The translations under genes and the position numbers were made by a program. The notes under the pieces are model-generated. The model saw only the letters and a list, made by a program, of their open reading frames with translations, was not told where the DNA came from and ran no database searches. From Termitomyces sp. T153 (taxonomy: Eukaryota; Basidiomycota; Agaricomycetes; Agaricales; Lyophyllaceae), in assembly GCA_018296165.2 (NCBI GenBank), contig JACKQL020000007.1:1488001-1552000 (forward strand): a stretch of 64,000 nt of DNA, given 5' to 3'. Shown here one piece after another: positions 1 through 11,680 of the stretch (positions within the stretch are counted from its first letter, which is position 1; each line of letters starts with the position of its first letter).

Positions 1-2920
1 ACAGCCTCGATCGTCGCCTGTGGTTCCTTCCGCTCTATCCCCTGCACTAGCGGAGTCATCGCGTGTCTACAAAGAAGTTGATACTTTTCGCACCCCCTCC
101 AAACTCGCTCTCCTTGCACAGAAGAGCAGTGCCAGTAAAACTGCAAAGATATCCAGACCCGTTACAGAATATCTAACACCGGCTGCGAACGGGCCAACTG
201 CGACTACAGCGATAACTACATCGATCCAGACCTTGTGGTCCCTAACTGACCCTACGCGCTCTCGCGTAATGCCTGCACTAGACGTGGTTCCCTTTGGGGT
301 GAATTCATCTAACCCTCCTCCCTCAACTAAGGGGTCAAAATTGGCTGCGAAAATAAGAAGAGCCCATGAGAAACAGAATACCGCTTCTCAGAAAGAAGAG
401 GATTTTATAACATCTGTGTCGCCTATCTTCGATCCTGACTCTACGGCGCTCATTCGTGCGTCTCCATCGGCATTTGCTTCCTTACTCGTCGATGACGCCG
501 TTGTCAAAGACAAAATTCAACATCGCTCTTCACAATACCAAAATAAAGAGGACACTATCGAGCCTACAGCTTCTACCCCACCTGTCATCGAATACGCCGA
601 GAAATGCAAGCATAAGTCGCGAAGACACAAAGACGAGGGATCACTAGTGCCAGGTTTTTTAGCCTCGTCAGGGTTCAAATTTGATGGACCTAGCCCTGAT
701 GACATCGTCATGAATGCAAGGCGCGGGACATTGTTGCAAAAAGATTCTTCGTCATCGCCGGCCTCGCGCAAGACGGCCTCAGTCGTTTCCACGCAATGAC
801 ACCCGTTCATTTTCTTTCTTTTTTGTCCTTTTTCTTTTATATTGTTATGTTGATGTTCTTGTATTGATTGTACTTGTGCCATAATTTATAGCTGCGAAGG
901 AACGAGAGAAGGCCCTTAAGAAGGCTTCGGGTGCCAATTCTACTTCGTCTTCGCGTCCCTCGTCCGCTTTAAGCACGCCTACCAAGAAGAAAATAGGACT
1001 AGCTGGGAAAAAATCCGGGTCAACGACGCCTGCCCGGGGCATGGATCCCCGACAACTTGACTTGTCTGCTTTGAACCTCTCAAACGATGATGACGACGAT
1101 GCTAAGCCAGAGGAAATGCCCCACATAAGTTTTGCCAAAGATAAATTACTGGAAGAAGCGAAACGCGCGATTGAAGCTGAAGACGGAAATGCAAAGAAGG
1201 GAGTAAGTTTGGTAGTTGTTGGTATGTTGTTGCTCTACTTTGTACTTCTTTTTGACCTTGAGCTAGGTCATGTCGATGCGGGGAAGTCGACTCTCATGGG
1301 CCGTTTGTTATACGAACTCGGTCGGTTGGAAGAGAAGATGCGTATCGCGAATGAGCGAGGGAGCGCCAAGGTTGGCAAAAGTAGTTTTAGCTGGGCTTGG
1401 GGCCTAGACGGGACTACCGAAGAACGAGAAAGGTTGGTAACAACCCATAATCACCACTTTAGGCTTATGATGACGGGTTCAGAGGTATCACAATGGATAT
1501 TGCCCTCCGATCACTGATGACCCCACATCGACAAGTCACTATTCTCGATGCGCCCGGTCATAAAGACTTTATACCCAATATGATTTCGGGAGCATCTCAA
1601 GCGGATTGTGCACTTCTTGTTGTAGATGCGGCGCACGGCGAGTTTGAAGCTGGCTTTGAGCGTGGTGGCCAAACTCGAGAACATCTCCTTCTGGTTCGAA
1701 GTCTCGGTGTATCGCAGGTGATTGTGGCTGTCAATAAACTAGATCAGGTTAGTGCCTCACGATCAAAATCTATTGAAGCCTGACCATTGATGTATAGGTT
1801 GATTGGGACAAAGACCGGTATGGAGAGATATGTTCGTTATTGCGCCCTTTTCTAGTACAATCTGGATTCCACCCTAGCAAGACCAAGTTTGTCCCTGTAG
1901 CTGCCATGGAAGGCGTTAATCTTGTAACTCGCGACGTAGAAGCTGCAGAAGCCCTCAAGACATGGTACTCAGGTCCAACTCTCGTTGATCTGTTAGGTGA
2001 GTTGCATCTTTGTTCAATCATTTTATGGGCTGACGCTGACAATTTCAAGATATGCTGGAGCCTCCAACTCGTGACATCATGGCACCTCTTAGGGTCCCCA
2101 TCTCAAACGTCTTTAAAAGCCATGGTTCAGGTGCGGCTGTCGCCGGACGCCTTTGTGGTGGTGTCATTCAAGTTGGCGAACGTTTAAGAATACTTCCCGG
2201 TGATGAAATTTCTGTTGTAAAAAGTATGTATAACAGCCATCTCCCAAGATTTACTTCTGATGCCAGGAATACAGCAATTGAGGTCGACGATAAGAATGTT
2301 CTATGGGCGGCTGCAGGAACTAATGTGACTCTGTACCTGACTTCAGTGGATCCTGTCAACCTACATATAGGGAGCGTACTCTGTCCTACTACAGATCTTG
2401 TTCCTCTTGCGACCTCGTTCAGCGCGCGGATTATCGTATTTGATATCCAGGTGCCTATTACAGGTGGTACATCTGTATGTCGTGTTGACAATTGCTCAAG
2501 GTGAAAGTGGCTGACATCCCAGCAAAGGTTGAGCTGTTCCACCATTCGCGGGATGTCCCTGCAACAGTGACCAAGCTCATATGTATCCTTGACCGTGCGT
2601 CTGGCAAAGCGCTCAAAACGAGTCCTCGGTGCGTTTTCGCCAACGAACTCCATAGACGGCACTGTTCTAAGATTTCTTAATAGAGTATTGACCAAGGGCA
2701 TCTCTGCGGAGGTCAAGATTTCTCTGCGGTCCACAACGTTGTCTGGATCGCCTATGGTGCGACCCGTCCCACTGGAGACCTTCGCAGCTAATAAGGACAT
2801 GGGTCGAATCTTGTTACGGCGTGGTGGAGAGACGATTGCTGCTGGTGGGTTCTTTGTAGATTCATTCATCTTTTCCGACCGATCTTTGTTCCAGGTATCG
2901 TCCTTGCTATTGATGTATAG
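1..2920 (+). CDS. HBS1: HBS1-like translational GTPase (5' end outside window)
   Basis: Hbs1 is the eRF3/EF-1alpha-like GTPase that works with Dom34/Pelota to rescue stalled ribosomes in the cytosol. The first exon (1 to about 787) is open from the window edge and encodes a Ser/Thr/Lys-rich N-terminal region with a [10 protein letters not shown] stretch as in Hbs1 N-termini. The G domain follows: G1 GHVDAGKS (split by an intron after the first Gly), G3 DAPGHKDF and G4 NKLD, then the beta-barrel domains with [10 protein letters not shown] and [11 protein letters not shown], ending [15 protein letters not shown]. Introns read by frame and splice signals are about 787-898 (boundaries uncertain), 1222-1266, 1433-1482, 1748-1797, 1997-2049, 2224-2274, 2464-2522, 2629-2683 and 2845-2894. 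The 2224-2274 intron is 51 nt and open in frame, so retention would not stop translation. No catalytic motif looks damaged. EF-1alpha and eRF3 are less likely because of the N-terminal extension and the C-terminal signature. Confidence 0.93.
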
Positions 2921-3068
2921 ATGTACACGGAAACACTGATCACAAGGTGACATGATCATTAACTTTGCGGCACCATGACTATCTAATGTTGTGTTGTAGT
3001 GACATCCTCCTTGGAAATTCAATTTGATTTTGCTTACGCGCTCGCAGAAAAACATAAACGCTGCGACT

Positions 3069-3610
3069 TTATTCTGTTTGGTCGACTACTAAGACTGCTG
3101 GACCCAGTAAAATTGCAATAGATAACAGAAGTCCAATTGCATACAGTTTGATCCGGGAGTGTTCAGCAATTCTTTCAAGCTTCAACAAATCGCCAGGAAC
3201 GGTCAAAAATGATCGTAGCCAAATAAGTATACCACAATCACACACGAGTACTCAATTGCAAGCGATAATGGTAGCACTATTCTTCACAAAATGCTTCAGA
3301 ATTTCAAAATGGACGCCACAGGCGGCAGTAATATATACATGATGAGAAGAGGATACTCAGTCTACACTCTCCGTTGCCTTGTTGCCTTTTTGCCAAGCAG
3401 CATTTTCCCTGACATAACCTTGACTAAAGTGGCATTCCGACTTCGGCAGTATGTTCTTGTGTAGCCTTTTCCGGCTATCCCAGAGCTTTGTGAAATACTT
3501 GCGCCGATTGTACCTCTTGTAGAATTAGGCAACACCGTTGAACGCCGTGTGTTCGGTGCGGTTGAAACGATGATGATGGCATCAGTGCCAAGTGGGGCTT
3601 CCGAGTCCAT
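3069..3610 (-). CDS. Doubtful small protein with C-terminal hydrophobic segment
   Basis: I do not recognise this gene. On the minus strand an ATG at 3610 opens an 82-codon frame ending at 3362. Downstream in another phase, 3069-3240 encodes a Leu/Lys amphipathic stretch (GDLLKLERIAEHSRIKLY) followed by about 20 hydrophobic residues and a stop. This has the look of a tail-anchored or single-pass membrane protein. Joining the halves requires an intron somewhere in 3250-3365, and I could not fix its sites with confidence. It would lie between the convergent end of HBS1 and the start of the first exchanger, sharing the short 3611-3733 interval as a divergent promoter. The region may instead be non-coding. 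Confidence 0.3.
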
Positions 3611-3733
3611 TAGCTGTGCACCAACACCACGTTTTCAATCACTATAAATGGAGGTATGCTGCCAGTTAAATAGTAACATTACTTTTGTCTCATCGTCTTC
3701 GGGCTGCGCCCGTCCCTCCAATTTTCTCCATAC

Positions 3734-5872
3734 ATGGATGAATTAGGCCTAGGTGCAACTTCGACGACTGTGGTCCGCCAAAGGACTTTCAAGGGACATC
3801 CCGTTGATGTGGAGAAAGCTGAGGAGTCTGGACTCGATGGCAACCATTCAATGCCTGTGCTCAACACCAGTAGCACTGCCATGCGCCAGCTGGAGGATCT
3901 TGAGGCTGGCTTGAACCGTTTCGTGAATAGGTTTACGCGAAAAGGGAAAAAAAATGTACCAGTGGTGGCAAGCCTCCGCGCTATCGCCTTCTCATCATGT
4001 ATGCCCTGTGACATTGACTATATAGCCTAGTTGGCTCATATTGGTGCAGGGCTTAATCTCTTTGTGATATTTATACCCTTGGCATGGATTGCACATTTTG
4101 TCACCAAGAAGAACGAGCTTGGCGAAGAGGTCGAAGTTTTCCCGCACTCTGTTACTTTTACTTGTGAGTGAGGAAGTGACTGATCTTTCTTCAAGATGCT
4201 AATATTTTCCTGTTCAGTCTGTTTTCTCGCGCTTGTGCCCCTTGAATGGCTCTTTGATTGGGGAGGGGAACAATTAGCACTATATCTCGGAACACAACTT
4301 GGTGATTTCGTTGTGATTAGCTTGAACAAGTGGGTCGAAGCTTCTGCTGGTACAGCTGATATAACTAACTAATACAATTCTTAGTATTGTCGAGGCTACA
4401 TTAGCGATAATTCTGCTTTGCCGCAATTGCGAGTCAGTAACGTCCTCGTTTGATTCAGAAGTAAACATTAATATCGTTTCTACTTTCATTTCTAGACTGA
4501 AACTCTTGCAATCAACTATTGTTGGTATGTACCAAATTTCTCGTGATCTGTACTATATTGATAGTCTATCAGGTGTGGTCATCCTGCACCTCCTGCTCAT
4601 TCCTGGTGCTGCTTTTATCACTGGAGGTGCAAATATTGTGCACCAACAACTGCATCCTCATTTCACTGAGCTTAATCATACCCTTTTAACTATGGGGCAA
4701 GTGCTTTCAAGTCCCCTAGTTCACTTTGACTGATTTGAACATAAAGTGTATTGAGTCTGCTACTTCCTGCTGCATTCTTTTCTGCAATCAATCGCGGGGT
4801 TCTCAGGGAACTTACTCGTGACGTCGCAGTCGGCATTATCGTAAATGACGACACAAGACACATCTTCCTTGTAATGAGTCGTGGCATTGCTGTATTACTA
4901 CTCGCGGTGTAGGTCTTCAGCCACTTCTATTCAGCACTCTTGTTAATGATAGGTGTCGTCAGTTATGTTTCCTCTCGCATTTTCCTCCACAATCCGCCTG
5001 GCAAAAATAACGCTTTGATGCTTGACGCAGATGCCCCTGCTGCTATGATGGAAGAGGAAAAGGAACTTCTCAAGGAAGAGCCCAAAGCAAATCAATATGT
5101 CCTCATCGTCGTACTTTTGATCAGTATTGCTATCATGGCTGCCACTACTGAATGGGTAAGTGTTCTTCTTCGCGTGCATTGTCTATTTCACTGACCGCCT
5201 TTCAAGCTCGTAGAAAGTATCGAGTTTGTTCGTGAGTCTGGAAACATTCAAGAAGAGTATGCCCTCTGCCCTCCATACTCTTTTCGAGCTGACGAGTTAT
5301 CCGATAGATGGTTCGGCATGTTCCTTCTTCCAATCTGCTCCTGGGCTGCAAATGGTTTTGTTACGATCGTATATTTCATCCGGTATACTTGCAAGCACTT
5401 CTTCGAGGAGCCAGAGCCTCCCGCGGAGTTAGCTAAAGCTCGCGCAATTGATCTCAGCATCCAGTTCACTCTTTTCTGGATGCCTTTCCTTGTCATGCTT
5501 GGATGGTGGACAGGCAAACCCATGTCTCTTCTATTTGGTGTGTATCTGCAGTGTGGTATTTCTATCGAAGGCGCTGATCTCTTCCAGATTTCTTTGAGGT
5601 TGCCGTATTGTTAGGCTCATGTTTCCTCGTGAACTATGTGACTGCCGACGCAAAAACAAACTGGGCCGAGGGCTTCGCAATGGTTGCATTCTACTGCATG
5701 ATCGTGTGTTCTTCATTCCGCAATCGCCGTTATAATACTTCCTTAATGTCGTTTGTAACAGGCTGTCTGCGCGTGGTTTTATACAGGCCAACCAGAAATT
5801 AACTTTTTGCTTTCGTGTCAGAGCGTTGCAGAAGCTCTAACGTCCTTCGCAGCAGGGGGAACATCTGAGTAA
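3734..5872 (+). CDS. CAX-type Ca2+/H+ exchanger, tandem copy 1
   Basis: Membrane cation/proton antiporter of the CaCA superfamily (Vcx1/CAX type), which normally loads Ca2+ into vacuoles against H+. After a soluble N-terminus of about 90 residues come roughly 11 hydrophobic segments. Repeat 1 has the CAX helix with LNNIVEATLAIILL (cognate of the GNAVE motif, Glu kept), then LLLIPGAAFITGG and LLLPAAFF. A charged loop (EEEKELLKEE) separates repeat 2, with TEWLVESIEF, GWWTGKPMSLLF, FEVAVLL and TNWAEG, all as in CAX proteins. The second signature (normally GNAAEH) reads SWAANGF, so its Glu is replaced. Introns: 3999-4049, 4164-4217, 4330-4384, 4433-4495, 4525-4572, 4697-4746 (GC-AG), 4909-4962, 5156-5206, 5257-5307, 5538-5587 and 5704-5761. 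The start at 3734 is the first ATG of the open exon. The next gene is a paralogue in the same direction. Confidence 0.85.
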
Positions 5873-6061
5873 TGGACTCTTGTCTCCGAATCCTTTTTTA
5901 TTTTATACTCTTTAGAACATGTCCGTCTGAATCACTTCTTCGGTCTGTTGTGTATTAGTTTCTCTCCCGCCAGAATATGCTTTAGAGAGCCTTAATCTAA
6001 TATACAGCAAATGCATTCTGGTAACCACAGGTGATGACGACGAGGGCGGTGTGCCTGTTTG

Positions 6062-8578
6062 ATGGAGACATTAGCCGAAAGTATTTATACCTCCTTACGA
6101 TGGATTTACTCGTTTCACAGGGCTGGTTCTCTATCCCCATCATTTGAGCTGGTCTCAAACTACGACACTATGGAACAGAATCGACATCGCCAGCGCACCC
6201 TAGAGGCGCTCACACGTACCGCTCGCCCGAAGTCGTCTATGGCTGCTATTGGGCAGAACAATATCGATGTCCTCGACTCGGGGCACAGTATATGGAGTGA
6301 CGACACCGCCAGCACGCGACGTATTCCTGTATCCGGTGGGATCAATTCGAGGTTCAACAATATTGACTTGGGAGGGTCTGTAAATTCCGCTCGTACACCA
6401 ACACGGCCTTTCTCGGTCAGCGTTACAGGCCCTGACAATCATGACGTGGAGATCATCTGGGATGCTCATCACGATGCAGATGTGGAGAGTCAATATTCGC
6501 CGGACACGGTGACGGAGGAGCAGAAGAGAGCAGAGAGATTAAATTTTGGGGCGCTCACCTTTTGGCAGCGACTGAGAGGCACTGGACGGCATAAGGTTGG
6601 ATGGCTAGCAAGTTTCAGCGCGTTTGTGAGGTTTACTTGTAAGTGGACCTCCTGGCTTCTCGGAGTGATCGGTTGCGAACATATTGTACGACTCGTGTAG
6701 GGCTGAATGCGCTCCTCGTTTTTGTGCCAATTGCATGGGGTATCCACTATACTCCTGTCTCTCACGTTGTTAAATTCATATGTGAGTTATGGTAATATCT
6801 TGCCGAAGAGATAGTGTTGCTCATTCGCCTTTGTTCAATTTCATAGTTACCTTCGTTGCAATTATACCTCTGAGTAAAATCCTTGATTATGGCGGAGATC
6901 AACTGGCAATGTATTGTGGAAGGGCTATCGGCGACCTCATCATTATCACATTGAACAAGTTGGTTATTTTCAATGAACTGCATTAAGCGACTTATGTTTT
7001 TCCCCCTTCCTCAGCGCGGTTGAAACTATACTGGCTGTTGTTCTCTTGATGCACTGCGAGTACGTCTCTGGACCCGTGCGAGGTTGAGCCAAACTAATAC
7101 CTTTGGTAGTTTGAAGCTCCTTCAATCTACGGTTATCGGTTTGTGTCTGGTTTGCGTCTATAATTCGTGAACGCTTTATATGAATTATAACAGGTGTCGT
7201 TCTCCTTCGATTACTACTCGTACCCGGATCATCTTTCTTTTCGGGAGGTACTAACGTTTTTACGCAAGACCTACACCCCCATCTTGTCACAATGAATAAC
7301 ACTCTTTTGACCGTAGGGTATGATGGTTTGATTCTTCCACGAGCACGGCATCTTCTTACCGGTCCTCAGGGCGTTGACACTTTTGTTACCTGCTGCCTTC
7401 TTCAGTGGGCTTGACCGAATGGTTCCTATGGGAAGCCTGGGCGTAGGAGCTGCAATCAATGATAGCGTACGAGGCGACTTTCTCAAATTGAGCCGTGCTT
7501 TGGCCATATTCTTGCTTATCATGTACGTGTCTTTTGATCTTCATACCGAAAAATTTGATCCTTGATCTTGACTGCTTTGTATCAGCTATATCGGCTCTAG
7601 AATCTATCTCCACAACCCACCTGGGGAGAATGACAACCTGCAAGAACATCCGAATGCGCCTGAGTCTTTCAAAGCTGAAGTTGCGAAGCTGGAGGCAGAG
7701 GAACCGGAAGTAAATCCGTTCGTGTGCATCATCGTGCTCCTCTCCACGGTTGTGCTGCTTGGGTTTACGTCTGAGCTCGTATGTTCCAGGTTTGCTCCTC
7801 ACAAATGTAGTTGTTGACCTGAAATGCGAACAGTTAGTGGATAGTGTTAAACCCATGAGGACCAGAGGGATCATCCAGCAGGAGTAGGGTCTCGTCCCTT
7901 GCCCCTTTGTTCCATGGGTAGTATTAACAAAAGCTTCCTTGCAGGTTCTTTGGGATCGTCCTCCTCCCAATGGTATCTTACTCCGCGGATGGCATCCTTT
8001 CGACGGTTTTCTTCTTCCGTCGTCACCTCAGGCGCTACTTTGGCCGTGCGCCTCCTCTCCCTCCCTCCGGTCTCGCCCAGGGACGCTCCATCGACCTCGG
8101 AATTCAGTTTTTATTGTTCTGGATGCCCTTCTTGGTCCTTATCGCTTGGTTTACGAATAAGCCCCTATCGCTCTTGTTTGACATATTCGAAGTCGCCGTC
8201 TTGTTGGGAGCTTGTTTCCTCGTGAGTCATGTTACAGCAGACGCGAAGACGAATTGGGCCGAGGGTCTGATGATGATGATGCTCTATTTTATGGTTGTGC
8301 GTATTGTCAACTTTAGTTTTCACTGTCTCTGCTGTCCATCCGCTGACTGATCATGATGGCAGGCCATGACTGTATGGTTCTACCCGGGACAAACTGATAT
8401 CCAACACATGCAGACTTGTGAAACTGTCGCCGAATCATTAACCGAGCCGTCAAAGAATGCGTTGCTCAGTATCAATTCAACTTTGGCACAGAAATTTGTG
8501 AACGACACAGCAATACAGATCCTCAACAATCATTTACAACAGATTATTGACCTCCATAATGCGGCGTCACAACACTAG
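6062..8578 (+). CDS. CAX-type Ca2+/H+ exchanger, tandem copy 2
   Basis: Paralogue of the preceding gene with the same domain order. It has LNNAVETILAVVLL for the first CAX signature, LLLVPGSSFFSGG, LLLPAAFFSGL, an acidic loop near residue 400 (EVAKLEAEEPEV), then SELLVDS, FFGIVLLPM, WFTNKPLSLLFD, FEVAVLLGACF and TNWAEG. The second signature Glu position is Asp (SADG). It has a longer N-terminus and a C-terminal extension of about 55 residues. Introns are 6639-6700, 6782-6846, 6959-7014, 7060-7109, 7139-7193, 7318-7369, 7523-7585, 7779-7833, 7884-7944 and 8297-8362. All ten match intron positions of copy 1. The eleventh copy-1 intron, between LLF and the FEV segment, is absent here. The start is uncertain: 6062 is the first ATG in frame, but 6170 (MEQNRHRQ) is a plausible alternative, and the residues between look like untranslated leader. 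Probably acts in the vacuolar or another endomembrane. Confidence 0.83.
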
Positions 8579-8684
8579 GCTACTGTCTACTGCTGTCTAG
8601 GTTACTAAACTGGATATATTATGGGATATTGCAATATTAATTTTAAGGATTGTATTCTGCTTAATGAACATTTAATGCGAGCTA

Positions 8685-9819
8685 TTATTGGGTGAGGGTG
8701 TCGCCACATATGGACCTTCCCAGAGCTTCGACACGCTGCTGTATAATTGCTGTAACTGCAGACCTGGTCTTCGAAAGGTCTTCTTGAGCCATATATGGAG
8801 CTTGAAGCTGTGATATTTGATCTTTCACTCGTATTGTTGGCTGGACCGTGTCGTGAGGTGCCAACTTGGTGCTTAGCGTTCCAAGGGCCTCTAGGACTTC
8901 CTCGGGAGGGATAGGACTACCAAAGGTTACGCTGAGCTGGGCACCGTAGCGGGGCAAAAACTTCCATGGGAAAGCCCGCCCTTCAGGCATGAGCTTGTCA
9001 AACCCTGTGAGCCACATTGGTATGATAACAGGAGGGTTTAAAGTTTCCATGAGTATACGACCCCTGATTTGAAGATTAGCTTCTGTATTTGTGCAAGGTT
9101 CAATTTCACCACTTACACGCCCCATTTGAACCTCGGAAGACGTGCAACGCCTGACTCGTCCCGCGGATAGTCTTCCGGCTGATTGACCTTGCCCTCACTG
9201 AACAAGTGAACCTAGAAGGAATGAATTTGGAGATGGATGACGAAAAGGTATGTTCCGTACCCAACCACCCTGATCAAGTTTCTGAATCGCAGTGTCTACC
9301 GCGGGTTGATGAACGCCCTTCCCTCGGAAAGTCTCTATAGTCTGGCCGTGTCGAAAGAAGGCTGAAAATATACTTGCTAACAGAAATGAACAAGCATGCA
9401 TGGGGTAGAGAATACAAGGAAACCAACGGATTGGTGAACATGATGTCAGATGCACCAAGCGTCCAACGCGTCGTTCGGCGACTCAGGTAATAACGTGTCG
9501 GGAGCACGCCCCAGGCGACAGGATCGTCTAGCCTGGAGAAGCATAGGTTGAGGCAGTGAAGAAATATTGCGTGATGAGGAGACCATACGTCGAGATGTGA
9601 TTTGCAACTGTTCTTGTTCTCGATCAGCAGCAGTTAATATCGATTTATTCAAGCCTAACCAGTGATGAGGCCTTGGCCGGCATTCCTAGCAGGACTGCTG
9701 AGGGTGTCGTGGAGGTGGTGGAGACCAGAGACGGTGAGGGAGCAGTAGCCGAGGTTAAGGAAGGCTTTGCAGGCGAGGCCGACGGTGGTGACAGTCGCCG
9801 TCGATACAAACGCGCTCAT
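8685..9819 (-). CDS. TAZ1: Tafazzin, cardiolipin-remodelling transacylase
   Basis: Tafazzin is a monolysocardiolipin transacylase of mitochondrial membranes, in the PlsC acyltransferase family. The minus strand reads MSAFVSTATV at the start, then the HX4D motif NHISTLDDP spliced across an intron, WGVLP, RWTLGASDIMFTNP, FFRHGQTIETFRG, GVHQPAVD, LDQGGW, VHLFSEGKVNQ, PRFKWG, ETLNPPVIIPMWLTGFD, and a helical C-terminus with QQRVEALGR ending at 8685. Clear introns lie at 9659-9608 and 9588-9533. Further ones lie near 9440-9363, 9258-9211 and just upstream of 9065. The junction near 9440-9363 does not join in phase with any standard site I can find, so the exon edge there is uncertain. The ATG at 9819 is chosen because it begins the family-like N-terminus. 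It converges with the exchanger upstream of it, with only about 106 bp between stop codons. Confidence 0.88.
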
Positions 9820-9988
9820 GGCCTCCTGCAAGGTTTGTGCAGTTTCCAGCGGTTTCCGTCACGGGAGACATTTACGTAATAATAAATAATATGGTTCGTT
9901 TGGGATTTTTTCCCCAACAAATCGACCTCACTCCGGCCAATACTTCCTTCCCGCCCTGGGGCCTTGCCTCGCGCAGCCTGTCGCCAGA

Positions 9989-10438
9989 ATGTTGGCTCTC
10001 ATGATGCTCAGCTCACTCGCAGCCCTTCTCTTTGTCTACATCTTCATGCCCGCCCTTTGGATATCTATCATGGCTGTTGACGACTCTCTTGATGCTCATG
10101 AGACTGGTATCACTCTTGTTGCATCTCGTAAGTCACCTCATATACCAATGGCGCCACTTTCTGACCCCATGTATTTAGGCAACCCCTTCAGGGAAAGCGG
10201 ACCTCCCGCGAACATGGCTAAACTCATTTTGCTTCGTCATAAGGTGAGACGACTTGTCGCGTGGACACCGCCTAGATGTGCTCAATTTTTGCTTCATTGT
10301 CAGATACAGACGAATAATCGAAGACGACGCAGTTCGTCGCACACGCGCCAGTCATCGAGGATCATCGCTGTCCGTTCAAAAGCTCCGGCTCCCTGGATGC
10401 GCTTTGGCCGTCCATTCGGTGGCAAGACTCACCATTGA
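9989..10438 (+). CDS. Small membrane protein with basic tail
   Basis: I do not recognise a family. The predicted product is about 112 residues from three exons. Introns are 10128-10178 (gtaagt...ttag) and 10244-10303 (gtgaga...tcag), both keeping the frame. The first 30 residues are strongly hydrophobic (LSSLAALLFVYIFMPALWI) and could be a signal anchor. The middle is mixed, and the tail after residue 65 is Arg/Ser rich (NNRRRRSSSH) and ends RFGRPFGGKTHH. An AT-rich box at about 9882-9890 lies upstream, between this gene and the divergently transcribed tafazzin. The two clean introns argue for a real gene. An unrelated frame opening at the ATG at 9891 stops early and is less likely. Confidence 0.55.
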   Translation: MLALMMLSSLAALLFVYIFMPALWISIMAVDDSLDAHETGITLVASRKSPHIPMAPLSDPMYLGNPFRESGPPANMAKLILLRHKVRRLVAWTPPRCAQFLLHCQIQTNNRRRRSSSHTRQSSRIIAVRSKAPAPWMRFGRPFGGKTHH

Positions 10439-11653
10439 ATATTGATGCCCACATCTCGCACATTCGACCTCTGCGCTACCGGACTCTGTGTTCTATCCGT
10501 ATAATATACCCTTCGCTATACAAAGCAATCACGGAAATTGTAATATTACTCTTGGCTTCCCGACGCTATATAATTCTTACTATCCTCGCTGTTTGACCGA
10601 GACTTTTTTGACGTACTAGTCATGTTCGTCGTGTAAAACATTCTAGATGACAAAGATCAAACTGTTAAACGAATTTGCCCTTTGATCGGGCCTCTCAAAG
10701 GTCCTGGTTTTCGCGCCACAGCAGTGACGTACCTCGTTTTACATGGATCTGGTCAATACGGCTCGCGATGCTCTTTCGCAAGGTATCCTGCAAACATTCT
10801 ATTCTATCTTACCTATGCGTCTAGTCGCGTCGAGCGAAACTCAGGTCCAGATGACGTGCTTCACGCCCACTCAAATGAACATAGGCATCAACTCAGCCTG
10901 AGCGTCATAAATCCGTAATAAGCGTATCAACCCCAGGTCCGATCTCTGAAACAAGACACTCAGGTCCAAAAATAAGCTGTTAAATTATGGAACGCGTTTC
11001 GCGCGCGTGGTGTCCACGTTATACTCTGTATCTAGGTGCTGCGAGGAAGTCGACGCGTACACCGTAGTAGTTAAGAAAGACTCTGATAAGTTACCTTATT
11101 CACAGAATCGCGTTATGTCATCTGACAGGGAAATATGATCGCGGACACATCACGAGGACAGAGTCTAATAGAACAGGGTTATCACCATAGGGCGCCTTCG
11201 AATTCTGGCCGCAAAGCCCGCTACTTCCTACGTTTATAATTTTTCAACCTCCTTGATATCAATTCTAAGCGGACGAAAGAACAGAATTAATATATAGGCA
11301 GTCTACTGTGCATGAATAGTCAGTTACAGACATTTAATTTATATCCATCTTCATCAAACCCATTTTTGAAAGAGAATTCTTGAGAACCTGTGTCCATTGA
11401 GGGAGTGAAGATAGAATTGTAAGCCTCATTCATCTCCCAATATATGGTCCATATCAGGACAGGATGGGTCAAACTGTAAGTGTAAGGGTGACAATGATCC
11501 GTGGGATACTTCACACAGTGTTGTACCTAAGCCTTAGGGGTTAATAAGGTTGAGGGTTTAAAAATATCTTGAGCCTAGGCCTTAGAATCGTTGAGGACAT
11601 GATCTTGAGGCTTAATTATGACTAAATTTTTGCAAACAATACGAGCTACGGTC
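10439..11653. other. Intergenic stretch without a supported gene
   Basis: About 1.2 kb between the last host gene and the transposon block. It is AT-rich but still contains CpG. I see no conserved protein, tRNA or rRNA. Short open frames such as 10682-10918 and 11320-11514 (minus) have no recognisable motif. Confidence 0.5.
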
Positions 11654-11668
11654 CGTGCCTTCGGCACG
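11654..11668 (-). repeat. Perfect hairpin, possible Helitron 3' end
   Basis: CGTGCC and GGCACG form a perfect 6-bp stem around a 3-nt loop. It lies beyond the stop codon of the minus-strand Helitron helicase, as expected for a Helitron 3' hairpin. Read on the minus strand, the bases after the stem contain GTAG rather than the consensus CTRR, so the terminus would be mutated or the hairpin unrelated. Confidence 0.35.
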
Positions 11669-11680
11669 AGCATGTATTTC

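Noticed and set aside
2168..3055. 295-codon minus-strand open frame opposite the end of HBS1
   Set aside because: It is the antisense shadow of HBS1 exons, which have clear family motifs and splice sites. The minus frame has no recognisable domain.
10682..10918. 78-codon plus-strand open frame in the intergenic stretch
   Set aside because: No motif, no splice context and composition like the surrounding non-coding DNA.
11520..11600. TTAGGGTT-like words suggesting an internal telomere repeat
   Set aside because: Only isolated, non-tandem words (for example TTAGGGGTTA). No array of telomere units.
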